Source of the DNA: Burkholderia sp052045245 | Lineage (GTDB): Bacteria; Pseudomonadota; Gammaproteobacteria; Burkholderiales; Burkholderiaceae | DNA: 64,000 nt | NCBI RefSeq assembly: GCF_052045245.1 | Contig: NZ_JBQEON010000001.1 | Coordinates: forward strand, 343,651-407,650 | Direction of reading: 5' to 3' | Part shown: piece after piece, positions 8,838 to 17,419 of the stretch | Numbering within the stretch: the first letter of the stretch is position 1 | Layout: every line of letters begins with the position of its first letter | Made by a program: the position numbers and the translations under genes | The notes under the pieces: generated by a model | Database searches by the model: none | Told to the model about the DNA's origin: nothing | The model's input: only the letters and a program-made list of their open reading frames with translations

Positions 8838-9323
8838 TCAGATCGGGGTCGCGAGCAGCGTCTGCACGCGCGACGTGTCGTAGATCACGCGCTTGGTCTT
8901 GTAGCGCAGCCCGTCCGGCGTGCGCACGACCGTGTCGTAGTACTTGCCGGCCTGGTACACGTTCGATTCGCCGTTGCTGCGCGTCTGCACGACCACGTAG
9001 TTGCTCTCGGTGTCGATCTCGCCGTCGCGTTGCGCGACGATCGTGAGACCCGACGTCATGTGCCGGTACGTGTGCTCTTCGAAGATGTTCGCGTGCCGCA
9101 GCGACACCACGCGATCACGCAGCATCCGCTGGTTCGTGCAGTGGACGATCCCGACCGGCAGCCCGAGATCCGCGTTCTCCTTCGGCACGATCTCGTACGT
9201 GCAGTCCTCGGTGAACATTTCCGGCCAGTGTTCGAGCCGGTCGTTGTCGAGGTGGCCGATATAGCAGTTCTGGAGCATGTAAATCTCGAACCACGTCTTC
9301 ATGTCTTCCGTCAGGTGTTCCAT
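8838..9323 (-). CDS. andAd: Anthranilate 1,2-dioxygenase small subunit
   Basis: The 161-residue beta subunit of the ring-hydroxylating dioxygenase, structural partner of AndAc in the alpha3beta3 complex. It has the NTF2-like small-subunit fold signature: MFTEDCTYEIVP near 36-47, then LRHANIFEEHTYRH near 75-88 and YQAGKYYDTVVRTPDGL. The ATG at 9323 follows the andAc stop by 17 bp, and the much longer open frame upstream of it only shadows andAc. It carries no metal ligands, as expected for beta subunits. Confidence 0.9.
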   Translation of the reverse strand: MEHLTEDMKTWFEIYMLQNCYIGHLDNDRLEHWPEMFTEDCTYEIVPKENADLGLPVGIVHCTNQRMLRDRVVSLRHANIFEEHTYRHMTSGLTIVAQRDGEIDTESNYVVVQTRSNGESNVYQAGKYYDTVVRTPDGLRYKTKRVIYDTSRVQTLLATPI

Positions 9324-9340
9324 CGTTCCGCGCTCCCGCC

Positions 9341-10612
9341 TCAATAGCCCATCAGCTTCTGATAACCGACCCAGAACTTGCGGATCAGGCTTTCGGTGAT
9401 CACCGTGTCCTGCTGGTCCGGATTGCCGCGCGACATCTCGATCACCGACGTCGCGTCGGCATCGCGCACCGTGCCGCGCTGCACGAGTTCGGTCGCCTCG
9501 GTGTCTTCCATCGAGATATAGCCGGCCGGCCCGACCAGGTTCGCCTGCTTGATGCGCAGCGCGCGCAGTTCGGGCGTGTCGTCCGCGTAGCCGAAGAAGT
9601 GGAAGATCAGCTCGAAGTTGTCCGGCCCCTTCGGCAGGATCTGCCGCGCGACCAGCGTGTTGTGGATCTGCTGGATCACGAGCTGCGGGAAGATCGGCTG
9701 GATATGGTTCGTGCAGTCCTCGTCGTATTCCGACACGAGATCGAGGATCGACTCGTCCTCCAGATGGAAGCCCTCGTCGAACGAACGGATGTTCTGCTGC
9801 TTGTACGCGGCCGACGTGTCGTCGCCCGTCTTCGTCACCGTGATGATGCTGTGCAGCCCGTGGTTCGCATCCGGAATCGAGCGCGCCTTCATCCCGACGC
9901 GGAAGATGTTGAAGGTCGTATGGAACAGGTGCAGCATGCTCGCGTGATACGGATCCTTCACGTTCTCCATGTACAGCTTCCAGTTCGACTTCGAATACTG
10001 GCGCGTGCAGCCGAGATACTCGATCGGCTTGTGGAAGATCCGGTCGATCCACGGCCGCATCTGCTCGCCGAGATAGTCCGGCAGCGGCATCACGTCGTCG
10101 CTGAAGGTCGCGAACACGAGCCCGCGATAGCTGTCGACGCGCAGCTTGCGCAGCCCGTGCTGCTTCGGGTCGAAGTCGGCCGGCATCCCGGTCATGCCCT
10201 TCTGGCCGCGCCGGAACGGCACGCCGAGCAGGTTGCCCTGGTTGTCGAAGCTCCACTGGTGATACACGCACGTATGCGAGCTCGCGTTGCCGCGCGACTT
10301 GCGGCAGACCTGCGCGCCGCGGTGCGCGCAGCGGTTCACCCACGCGGACAGCGTGCCGTCCTCGGTGCGCGTGACGACGACCGGCGTATCGCCGACGAAC
10401 GTGCTCTTGAAGTCGCCGGCGTTCGGGATTTCCGCTTCCAGCGCGACGAAATTCCAGGTCGGCCCGCGGAAGATGCGTTCCTGCTCGCGATCGTAGACCG
10501 CGCGCGAGCTGAACACCTTGTACGGCACGCGCGAGCCGTCGTCGTGCGGAAAGTGCACGTCGGACGCGTCGTCGCGCGCGGCGAATACGACGGGCGATTC
10601 TGTCTGCTCCAT
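9341..10612 (-). CDS. andAc: Anthranilate 1,2-dioxygenase large subunit
   Basis: The 423-residue catalytic alpha subunit that dihydroxylates anthranilate to catechol with loss of CO2 and ammonia. Rieske ligands are Cys95 and His97 (CAHRGAQ) and Cys115 and His118 (CVYHQW). The mononuclear iron site shows Asp220, His223 and His228 in ENVKDPYHASMLH. The ATG at 10612 is preceded by AAGGAG at good spacing, so it is preferred over the in-frame ATG at 10657. It is the first gene of the and operon and faces andR across about 213 bp holding a nested inverted repeat. Substrate is inferred from the full operon context and its match to the DBO1 arrangement. Confidence 0.92.
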   Translation of the reverse strand: MEQTESPVVFAARDDASDVHFPHDDGSRVPYKVFSSRAVYDREQERIFRGPTWNFVALEAEIPNAGDFKSTFVGDTPVVVTRTEDGTLSAWVNRCAHRGAQVCRKSRGNASSHTCVYHQWSFDNQGNLLGVPFRRGQKGMTGMPADFDPKQHGLRKLRVDSYRGLVFATFSDDVMPLPDYLGEQMRPWIDRIFHKPIEYLGCTRQYSKSNWKLYMENVKDPYHASMLHLFHTTFNIFRVGMKARSIPDANHGLHSIITVTKTGDDTSAAYKQQNIRSFDEGFHLEDESILDLVSEYDEDCTNHIQPIFPQLVIQQIHNTLVARQILPKGPDNFELIFHFFGYADDTPELRALRIKQANLVGPAGYISMEDTEATELVQRGTVRDADATSVIEMSRGNPDQQDTVITESLIRKFWVGYQKLMGY

Positions 10613-10688
10613 GTCGGACTCCTTGTGGTTCCGTTTCGTTGATTGCATGGAGCCCATTTTTGAAAAGCTAATATTCGGCGTCTATCCG

Positions 10689-10723
10689 GAAAGTGCGATT
10701 GCGGCGGCGCAATATCCACTTTC
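10689..10723. promoter_or_regulatory. Nested inverted repeat in the andAc/andR promoter region
   Basis: GAAAGTG at 10689-10695 pairs with CACTTTC at 10717-10723, and inside it ATTGCG at 10698-10703 pairs with CGCAAT at 10708-10713 around a 4 bp centre. It lies 77 bp upstream of the andAc start codon. It could be an AndR operator or a stem in the leader; which one is inference. Confidence 0.5.
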
Positions 10724-10825
10724 GGCGGATTTCTGCGCTAGCATGGCGACACACGCGACGCCGCGCACGATCACGCCCCATTCGTCGGATCGAAGCGCGC
10801 GTTGTCCATACCAAGGCCGATGCCC

Positions 10826-11797
10826 ATGTCCCCAACGTCGTTCGAGCCGCTCGCGCTGCGCGCGCACCGGCTGTTCGAATCCCGCGATCTCGACGAGACG
10901 CGCGAGCGGATCTCGCGCGTGATGCAGCCGCACGCGCTGCTGCCAAGCGGCCGCGTGCACGGCGCATCGCACATGGATTTCGTCCGGCTCGGCGGGCTCG
11001 GAATGGGCACCATCGCGTTCGGCGACGCGATGCGCGTGCAGGTCGACGCCGTCGACGGCTATTACCTGCTGATGTTCTGCCTGTCCGGGCAGGCGGAAGT
11101 GCACGCGATGGGGCGCCGGCTCGGCGTGGACGGGCAGACGGGCGTGCTGTGCGCGCCCGGCGAGCGCTTCGACGCGGTGCTGTCCGCCGACTGCGAGCAG
11201 TTCGTGCTGCGCATCGACGCGGCGACCGTCGGCTCGCTGACCGGCGACCCGCGCGCGACGCTCGACCCCGTGCTGCACATCAGCGACACCGCGCTCGCCG
11301 CGTGGCGCCAGCAATTGATGCTGGTCGCCCGCTCGCCCGAACTGCTCGAACGCGCGAACGCCAATCCGCGCGTCGCGTCGCAGCTCGAGCACCTGCTGAT
11401 CGACCTGCTGATCGAAGGCCACCCGACGTCGGCGCTGAGCGCACGCCACGATCCGGCACCGGGCTTCGTGCGGCGCGCGCAGGAATTCGTGAACGCACAC
11501 TACGCGCAGCCGCTGCAGCTGGCCGATATCGTCCAGGCGGCCAACGTGCCCGAGCGGACGCTGCGCGACGCGTTCCTGCAGTTCCGCGGGATGAGCCCGA
11601 TGCAATACCTGCGCGCGACGCGGCTCGATCATGCGCGGGAGTTGCTGCGCGGGTCGGTGTCCGAGCGACGGGTCGCCGATATCGCCCTCGACTGCGGGTT
11701 CATGCACCTCGGACGGTTCGCGATCGCGTATCGGGAGAAGTTCGGCGAATCGCCGTCGGAGACGCTCGAGGGGACGCGGCAGGCGGGCGCGGGCTGA
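10826..11797 (+). CDS. andR: AraC-family activator of anthranilate catabolism
   Basis: A 323-residue AraC/XylS-type regulator, divergent from andAc, and expected to activate the dioxygenase operon in response to anthranilate. The N-terminal half resembles the cupin-like AraC_binding_2 domain of XylS/benzoate-type regulators (YYLLMFCLSGQAEVHAMG). The C-terminal ~100 residues hold two helix-turn-helices, LADIVQAANVPERTLRDAF and RVADIALDCGFMHLGRFAI. The start is placed at ATG 10826 because AAGG lies 9 nt upstream. ATG 10820 or TTG 10802 in the same frame are alternatives. Assignment as AndR rests on position and family, as in B. cepacia DBO1. Confidence 0.85.
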   Translation: MSPTSFEPLALRAHRLFESRDLDETRERISRVMQPHALLPSGRVHGASHMDFVRLGGLGMGTIAFGDAMRVQVDAVDGYYLLMFCLSGQAEVHAMGRRLGVDGQTGVLCAPGERFDAVLSADCEQFVLRIDAATVGSLTGDPRATLDPVLHISDTALAAWRQQLMLVARSPELLERANANPRVASQLEHLLIDLLIEGHPTSALSARHDPAPGFVRRAQEFVNAHYAQPLQLADIVQAANVPERTLRDAFLQFRGMSPMQYLRATRLDHARELLRGSVSERRVADIALDCGFMHLGRFAIAYREKFGESPSETLEGTRQAGAG

Positions 11798-11941
11798 CGG
11801 GCCCTGGGCCCGGCGGCCCGATGACTGGCCGATCCAGCCGGCCTGCCTCTGGTCGCTGCGGACGTCACCGGCGCATGACATCGCGTCGCGATACCCTCTC
11901 CGCATTCGGCCCGGCACGCTGAAATAGACCGTTAGTTGCAG

Positions 11942-12853
11942 TTAAGACACAAACGGCAGCCCCTGCGCCGCCGGCACGATCATTTCCCGCGCGATCGCAC
12001 AGAACGCGGTCGTCGCGGCGCTTTCGCCGTGCAGCCGGCGGCTCATGATGATCGGCGACGTCGCCGTGGGTTCCGGCAGCCGCCGGTAGACGACACCCTT
12101 CACGCGCACGCCTTCGACGCTTTCCGGCACCAGCGACACGCCCACCTGCGCGGCGACGAGCCCGAGCGCCGTCTGCAGTTCGCGCACCTCGTGAACGGCC
12201 GCCGGCACGAGCGCGCCGTCGCGCAAGGCCGACAGTTGCTGGTCCGCGAAGCTCGGCCGCGGCGTGCTCGGATAGACGATCAGCGTCTCGTTCGCGATGT
12301 CCGCGAGCGTCAGCGGCCGGTCCGGATCCGCGAGCGGATGGCCGGCCGGCAAGGCCGCGATCAGCTTTTCCTCGATCAGCGCTTCGCGCACGAGCTGGTC
12401 GTCGTCGAAACGCAGGCGGCCGAATCCGACATCGATCCGCCCGCCCTTCAGCGCGCCGAGCTGCTCGAGCGTGAACATTTCGATCAGCGACAGCTCGACG
12501 CCCGGCTGCGCCTCGCGAAACGCGCGGATCACGTCCGGCAGCGCGCCATAGAGCGTCGACGGCACGAAGCCGATCACGATCCGCTCCGACAACTGCGCGA
12601 GCCGGCGCGTCAGCGGGCCGAGCTCGTCCGCCTGCTCGACGACCCGCCTCGCCTGCGCATAAAACACGCGGCCCGCGTCGGTCAGCTTCAGCGGCCGCGC
12701 GCCGCGCTCGAACAGCGGCAACCCGACTTCGTCCTCGACCGCCTGGAGCTGGCGGCTCAGCGGCGGCTGCGTCATGTGCAGCCGCTCCGCCGCCCGCGTG
12801 ATGTTCATTTCCTCCGCGACGGCGATGAAGTACCGGAGCTGGCGCAATTCCAT
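11942..12853 (-). CDS. catR: LysR regulator of catechol catabolism
   Basis: A 303-residue LysR-type regulator of the CatR/CatM/BenM branch, which responds to cis,cis-muconate. The N-terminal winged helix reads MELRQLRYFIAVAEEMNITR followed by AAERLHMTQPPLSRQLQAVE. The effector domain carries the branch-typical FVPSTLYGALPDVI and GRIDVGFGRLR. The start at 12853 was chosen because it gives the canonical MELRQLRYF beginning; the longer open frame upstream runs antisense through catB. It is divergent from catB with a 91 bp gap containing an LTTR box. It is convergent with andR. Confidence 0.88.
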   Translation of the reverse strand: MELRQLRYFIAVAEEMNITRAAERLHMTQPPLSRQLQAVEDEVGLPLFERGARPLKLTDAGRVFYAQARRVVEQADELGPLTRRLAQLSERIVIGFVPSTLYGALPDVIRAFREAQPGVELSLIEMFTLEQLGALKGGRIDVGFGRLRFDDDQLVREALIEEKLIAALPAGHPLADPDRPLTLADIANETLIVYPSTPRPSFADQQLSALRDGALVPAAVHEVRELQTALGLVAAQVGVSLVPESVEGVRVKGVVYRRLPEPTATSPIIMSRRLHGESAATTAFCAIAREMIVPAAQGLPFVS

Positions 12854-12856
12854 TTC

Positions 12857-12871
12857 ATGCCTCAAAGGTAT
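12857..12871. promoter_or_regulatory. Candidate CatR binding site (T-N11-A, LTTR box)
   Basis: ATGCC-N5-GGTAT fits the LysR consensus with one mismatch between arms. It sits 4 bp upstream of the catR start and about 74 bp upstream of the catB start, the expected place for a repressing/recognition site of a divergent LysR pair. Confidence 0.55.
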
Positions 12872-12944
12872 GGAAGTAGTCGGAAAGAGTGTTGGACGAC
12901 GCCGGGCGGGAATTCCTACCATGTGCACCAACAGGAGGAATCGC

Positions 12945-14078
12945 ATGATAGCAACTGCCGCCACCATCGAACGCATCGAGACGTTGCTGGTCGACGTGCC
13001 GACGATCCGGCCCCACAAATTATCGGTCGCCACGATGAATTGCCAGACCCTCGTGCTGGTCCGGGTTCGATGCACGGACGGTATCGAAGGCGTCGGCGAG
13101 GCGACCACGATCGGCGGTCTCGCCTACGGCGAGGAGAGCCCCGAGAGCATCAAGGTCAACATCGACACCTATTTCGCACCGCTGCTGCAGGGCATGGACG
13201 CGACGCGCCCGGGCGCCGCGATGGCACGGGCGCGCAAGCTGTTCCAGGGCAACCGGTTCGCGAAGTGCGCGATCGAGACCGCGCTGTTCGACGCGCAGGC
13301 GCGCCGCCTCGGCGTGCCGCTGTCCGAGCTGTTCGGCGGCCGCACGACCGATGCGGTCGACGTTGCGTGGACGCTCGCGAGCGGCGACACGCAGCGCGAC
13401 ATCGCGGAAGCCGAGGCGATGCTGGACGCGCGCCGCCATCGCGCCTTCAAGCTGAAGATCGGCTCGAATGCGGTCGACGACGACGTCGCGCACGTGATCG
13501 CGATCAAGCGTGCGCTCGGCGAGCGCGGCGACGTGCGCGTCGACGTGAACCAGGCCTGGAGCGAAACCGACGCGATCCGCGCCGGCGCACGACTGGCGGA
13601 CGCCGGCGTGAGCCTCGTCGAACAGCCGATCGCCGCGACCAATCGCGCGGGGCTGAAGCGCCTCACGCAACTCGCGCGGATCCCGATCATGGCCGACGAA
13701 GCGCTGCACGGCCCCGTCGATGCGTTCGCGCTCGCGCAGGACCGCGCGGCCGACGTGTTCGCGGTGAAGATCGCGCAGTCGGGCGGCCTGCTCGGCGCGG
13801 CGAGCGTCGCCTCGATCGCGTCGGCGGCCGGCATCGACCTGTACGGCGGCACGATGCTCGAAGGCGCGGCCGGCACGATGGCGTCCGCGCAACTGTTCAG
13901 CACGTTCGGCTCGCTGAAATGGGGCACCGAACTGTTCGGCCCGCTGCTGCTCACCGAGGAAATCCTCGTCGAGCCGCTGCGTTACCAGGATTTCCAGCTG
14001 CACCTGCCGGCGACGCCCGGCCTCGGCATCACCTTCGACTGGGCCCGCATCGAACGGATGCGACGCGACGCCCGCTGA
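12945..14078 (+). CDS. catB: Muconate cycloisomerase
   Basis: A 377-residue enolase-superfamily enzyme that converts cis,cis-muconate to (+)-muconolactone. The catalytic base is in FKLK (Lys169/Lys171), Mn2+ ligands are Asp200 (VDVNQAW), Glu226 (LVEQPIA) and Asp251 (IMADEAL), and the second lysine is Lys275 in FAVKIAQSGG. The N-terminal capping domain begins IERIETLLVDVPTIRPHKLS. The ATG at 12945 has AGGAGG 6 nt upstream. It opens the catBAC operon, with catA 36 bp downstream. The residues and context distinguish it from general mandelate racemase-family members. Confidence 0.93.
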   Translation: MIATAATIERIETLLVDVPTIRPHKLSVATMNCQTLVLVRVRCTDGIEGVGEATTIGGLAYGEESPESIKVNIDTYFAPLLQGMDATRPGAAMARARKLFQGNRFAKCAIETALFDAQARRLGVPLSELFGGRTTDAVDVAWTLASGDTQRDIAEAEAMLDARRHRAFKLKIGSNAVDDDVAHVIAIKRALGERGDVRVDVNQAWSETDAIRAGARLADAGVSLVEQPIAATNRAGLKRLTQLARIPIMADEALHGPVDAFALAQDRAADVFAVKIAQSGGLLGAASVASIASAAGIDLYGGTMLEGAAGTMASAQLFSTFGSLKWGTELFGPLLLTEEILVEPLRYQDFQLHLPATPGLGITFDWARIERMRRDAR

Positions 14079-14114
14079 TCCCACACGACACGACAACCGA
14101 AACCGGAGACACAG

Positions 14115-15017
14115 ATGAACAAGCAAGCCATCGACGCCCTGCTGAAAACCTTCGACGACGCCGCGGAAAAGCCCGGCAATCCGCGCGTGCGCGCGATCGT
14201 CAACCGGATCGTGAAGGACATCTGCTACACGATCGAGGACTTCGACGTGCAACCGAGCGAATTCTGGACCGCGCTGAACTACCTGAACGAAGCCGGCCGT
14301 GAATTCGGGCTGATCGCCGCGGGACTCGGCCTCGAGCGCTTCCTCGACGTGCGGATGGACGAAGCCGAGGAAAAGGCCGGCATCCAGGGCGGCACGCCGC
14401 GCACGATCGAGGGGCCGCTGTATGTCGCGGGCGCACCGGAATCGGTCGGCCATGCGCGCCTCGACGACGGCACCGATCCGGGCCAGACGCTGATCATGCG
14501 CGGCCAGGTGCTCGGTCACGACGGCGCGCCGATCGCGAACGCGCTCGTCGAGGTGTGGCACGCGAACCATCTGGGCAACTACTCGTACTTCGACCCATCG
14601 CAGCCGGCGTTCAACCTGCGCCGCTCGATCCGCACCGATGCCGACGGCCGCTACAGCTTCCGCAGCGTGCTGCCGGTCGGCTACAGCGTGCCGCCGGGCA
14701 GCAAGACGGAGCAGCTGCTCGACCAGCTCGGCCGCCACGGCCATCGTCCGGCGCACATCCACTTCTTCGTTTCCGCGGACGGATATCGTAAGCTGACGAC
14801 GCAGATCAACATCGAAGGCGATCCGCACATCTGGGACGACTTTGCATTCGCGACCCGCGAAGGGCTGATCCCGAAGGTCAAGCAGGCCGAGGGCGACCAA
14901 GGCAAGCCGTATGGCATCGACGGACAGTTCGCGCTGATCGACTTCGATTTCTCGCTGCTCAAGGACCAGCAGGACGTGCCGGCGAGCGAAGTCGAGCGGG
15001 CGCGGGCGCAGGCCTGA
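14115..15017 (+). CDS. catA: Catechol 1,2-dioxygenase
   Basis: A 300-residue intradiol ring-cleaving dioxygenase that converts catechol to cis,cis-muconate. The non-haem Fe(III) ligands are probably Tyr156 (GNYSYF), Tyr190 (PVGYSVP), His214 and His216 (HRPAHIHFF). The N-terminal ~100 residues form the helical dimerisation domain of this family, and RTIEGPLYVAGAP marks the start of the catalytic sandwich. The length fits the family. It lies between catB and catC on one transcript, so substrate and product are supplied by its neighbours: catechol from AndA and muconate to CatB. Confidence 0.94.
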   Translation: MNKQAIDALLKTFDDAAEKPGNPRVRAIVNRIVKDICYTIEDFDVQPSEFWTALNYLNEAGREFGLIAAGLGLERFLDVRMDEAEEKAGIQGGTPRTIEGPLYVAGAPESVGHARLDDGTDPGQTLIMRGQVLGHDGAPIANALVEVWHANHLGNYSYFDPSQPAFNLRRSIRTDADGRYSFRSVLPVGYSVPPGSKTEQLLDQLGRHGHRPAHIHFFVSADGYRKLTTQINIEGDPHIWDDFAFATREGLIPKVKQAEGDQGKPYGIDGQFALIDFDFSLLKDQQDVPASEVERARAQA

Positions 15018-15060
15018 GCGGCCGTTCCGTTCGACGAATCGACAACGCAAGGAGTGCAGG

Positions 15061-15351
15061 ATGCTGTTTCATGTGGAAATGACCGTCCGTCTGCCGACGG
15101 ACATGGATCCGGTCAAGGCGGCCACGCTGAAGGCCGAAGAGAAGGCGATGTGCCAACGGCTGATGAACGACGGGACCTGGCGGCATCTGTGGCGCATCGC
15201 GGGGCAGTATGCGAACGTCAGCATCTTCGATGTCGAGAGCGTGCAGCAACTGCATGACCTGTTGAGCCAGCTGCCGTTGTTTCCGTATATGGAGATGGAC
15301 GTGCGGGCGCTGTGCCGGCATCCGTCTTCGGTGCGGGACGATGATCGGTAA
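15061..15351 (+). CDS. catC: Muconolactone delta-isomerase
   Basis: A 96-residue small enzyme that moves the double bond of muconolactone to give 3-oxoadipate enol-lactone. The conserved beginning MLFHVEMTVRLP, the segment WRHLWRIAGQYANVSIFDVE and the PLFPYM motif are typical of CatC, which forms decamers. It starts 43 bp after catA with AAGGAG upstream and ends the cluster. catD, the next step, is not found next to it. Confidence 0.94.
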   Translation: MLFHVEMTVRLPTDMDPVKAATLKAEEKAMCQRLMNDGTWRHLWRIAGQYANVSIFDVESVQQLHDLLSQLPLFPYMEMDVRALCRHPSSVRDDDR

Positions 15352-15395
15352 GTGACGGCGAAGCGCGCCGTTTCCGAACGGCCGCAAGACACGCC

Positions 15396-15434
15396 ACACG
15401 GGCGGCAGGCGCGCACATCGCCTGCCGCCCGTGT
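15396..15434. terminator. Strong hairpin between convergent catC and quinone reductase genes
   Basis: A perfect 15 bp stem, ACACGGGCGGCAGGC at 15396-15410 and its complement at 15420-15434, encloses a 9 nt loop. It sits between two convergent stop codons and is followed by CGTTTCGC, so it probably serves as a two-way terminator. Confidence 0.75.
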
Positions 15435-15489
15435 CGTTTCGCAGCGCTTGCTTCGCGTATTGCGACGCCTCACGTCGATGTCGCGACGA

Positions 15490-16275
15490 TCACATCTCGC
15501 GCGCCAGATGCGCGGCAAATCCCGCTTTCCCCGGCGCGATCTCCTCCTTCAACGTCAGCGCCGGAATCTCGTAATCGCCCGCGTTCTGCCGCCGGAACGG
15601 AATCGGCTGTGCCGTCCACAGTTCATCGAGGCGCTTGCCGAGCGCGGCACGCGTTTCGTCGAAGCGCGCGCCGTTCATCTTTCCCGTCCGATAGATCACG
15701 AACGGCGGCAGCACGTCGAACCCCGGGTAATACAGCATCCCGTGCTGGATCGGGAACAGTACGTCGTCGATCGGCCCGTTGATGCCGCGCGCGCTGTAGT
15801 GCGACGCCCAGCCGCCCGCCGTGACGATCAGCATCGCGCGCTTGCCGGCGAACGACCCTTCGCCATAGCGATCGCCCCAGTGCGTATCGGAATGCTCGCC
15901 CACGCCATAAGCGAAACCGCACGCATAGACGCGCTCCACCCAGCCCTTCATGATCGCGGGCATCGAGAACCACCACAGCGGGAACTGCAGGATCACCGCA
16001 TCGGCCCACTTCAGCTTCTCCTGCTCGTGCGCGATGTCGTCGCTTTGCAGGCCCGCCGCAAACGCATTTTTCGAGTCGAGCGACGGATCGAAACGCGCAT
16101 CGGGCGCGCGACCGGTCACGTCGTTCGCATCGAACGCGGCCTTCCAGTTCATCGCATACAGATCGGTCACCTGCACGGTGTGGCCCGCCGCTTCGAGATG
16201 GTCGACCGCGAAGTCCCGCAATGCGCCGTTCAGCGAGCGCGGTTCGGGATGGGCATAGACGATCAGCACGTTCAT
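15490..16275 (-). CDS. Flavodoxin-fold NAD(P)H:quinone oxidoreductase
   Basis: A 261-residue flavodoxin-like NAD(P)H dehydrogenase (quinone) of the KefF/NQO1 family, likely FMN- or FAD-dependent and cytoplasmic. The start MNVLIVYAHPEPRSLNGAL holds the phosphate-binding loop. FPLWWFSMPAIMKGWVERVY is the family motif near 97-116, and TAGGWASHYS follows near 152-161. The ATG at 16275 replaces a longer frame because the family begins exactly here. A LysR gene starts 86 bp away in the opposite direction and presumably controls it, a common arrangement for quinone or electrophile detoxification enzymes. Confidence 0.85.
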   Translation of the reverse strand: MNVLIVYAHPEPRSLNGALRDFAVDHLEAAGHTVQVTDLYAMNWKAAFDANDVTGRAPDARFDPSLDSKNAFAAGLQSDDIAHEQEKLKWADAVILQFPLWWFSMPAIMKGWVERVYACGFAYGVGEHSDTHWGDRYGEGSFAGKRAMLIVTAGGWASHYSARGINGPIDDVLFPIQHGMLYYPGFDVLPPFVIYRTGKMNGARFDETRAALGKRLDELWTAQPIPFRRQNAGDYEIPALTLKEEIAPGKAGFAAHLAREM

Positions 16276-16361
16276 GTTCACTGCTCCGTTGATTGAATGA
16301 CTGCAGGATGCCGCCGCCAACGATATAGTTGAAATGAATTCCTGATATTCCAGGTATAGCC

Positions 16362-17255
16362 ATGAACAATCTCAGACGACTGGACCTGAACCTGCTCGTC
16401 ACGCTCGACGTGCTGCTCGCGGAGCACAACGTCACGCGTGCCGCGGACAAGCTGAACATGTCTCAGCCGTCGGTCAGCGTGCAGTTGCAGAAGCTGCGCG
16501 ACCTGTTCGGCGATCCGCTGCTGCTGCCGGGGCCGCGCGGAATGCGGCCGACCGCGCGCGCGGAAACGCTGCGCGAGCCGCTACGGGATGCCCTCGAAGC
16601 GGTCGAACGCGCGGTGCTGACGGCCACGCCGTTCGATCCGGCGACCGCGACGAACACCTGGCGCGTGGCCGCGACCGACTATGGCGAATCGACGATCGTC
16701 CTGCCCGCGCTGAACACGCTGCGTTCAGCCGCCCCCGCGACGCGGCTCGCCGTCGTCGAGCTGGTGCCGCCGCGCATCGAGCAGGATGCCGAACGAAACG
16801 GCATCGACCTGGCGTTCCATACGACCGAAGGGTCGCCGGAAGGGATGCGGCGCCTGCCGCTGTTCGTCGAGCGCTACGTGCTGGTCGGTCGCGCCGGCCA
16901 TCCGAAGCTGAAGCGGCGCCCCACGCTCGCGCAGTTCGGCGCGCTGGAACACGTGATCGTGTCGCCCGACGGCGGCGGCTTCCTCGGCGTGACGGACGAA
17001 GCGCTGGCGAAGGCAGGCGCCGCGCGACGCGTCGTGTTGTCGGTCCCGCATTTCCTGTTCGTGATGTCGGCCGTTGCCAGCACCGACCTCGTCGCGATGC
17101 TGCCCGAGCGGCTGGTGCGCGACGTCCCCGCGTTGCGCGTCGTGGAGGCGCCGGTCGAGGTGCCCGGCTACGAGATGTCGATGCTGTGGCACGAGCGCGT
17201 GCATCGCGATCCCGCGCATCGCTGGCTGCGGGAGACGATCGCGGCATCGGTTTGA
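16362..17255 (+). CDS. LysR-family regulator (NodD/PcpR-like branch)
   Basis: A 297-residue LysR regulator whose beginning, MNNLRRLDLNLLVTLDVLLA, is typical of the NodD/LeuO-like branch. The helix-turn-helix spans NVTRAADKLNMSQPSVSVQL at about 24-43. The effector domain follows from about residue 90. It is divergent from the quinone reductase gene, and the 86 bp between them carries CCTGATATTCCAGG (a CCTG-N6-CAGG dyad) that could be the operator. The inducer is unknown. Confidence 0.83.
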   Translation: MNNLRRLDLNLLVTLDVLLAEHNVTRAADKLNMSQPSVSVQLQKLRDLFGDPLLLPGPRGMRPTARAETLREPLRDALEAVERAVLTATPFDPATATNTWRVAATDYGESTIVLPALNTLRSAAPATRLAVVELVPPRIEQDAERNGIDLAFHTTEGSPEGMRRLPLFVERYVLVGRAGHPKLKRRPTLAQFGALEHVIVSPDGGGFLGVTDEALAKAGAARRVVLSVPHFLFVMSAVASTDLVAMLPERLVRDVPALRVVEAPVEVPGYEMSMLWHERVHRDPAHRWLRETIAASV

Positions 17256-17340
17256 ATCGCGTGCCGGGGCCGCGCGCCGATCGACAAAAACCCGTCGCCG
17301 CACACGCCTATTCATTCGGGACTTGAAACCGCCTCGAACA

Positions 17341-17356
17341 CTGTATATATTTACAG
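17341..17356. promoter_or_regulatory. LexA (SOS) box
   Basis: CTGT-N8-ACAG with an all-A/T core (CTGTATATATTTACAG) matches the beta/gamma-proteobacterial LexA consensus. The dyad extends outward to 9 bp per arm (AACACTGTA/TACAGTGTT). It lies 63 bp upstream of the start codon at 17420, a normal promoter position, in otherwise GC-rich DNA. Confidence 0.8.
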
Positions 17357-17419
17357 TGTTTTTGCACCATTTGACCCGAATTCCGTCACCCATGACGGAC
17401 GGACTTTTGTGAGGCGACC

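Noticed and set aside
11798..11812. GC-rich palindrome CGGGCCCTGGGCCCG after andR
   Set aside because: The centre is a single base and there is no T tract, so it is not a credible terminator.
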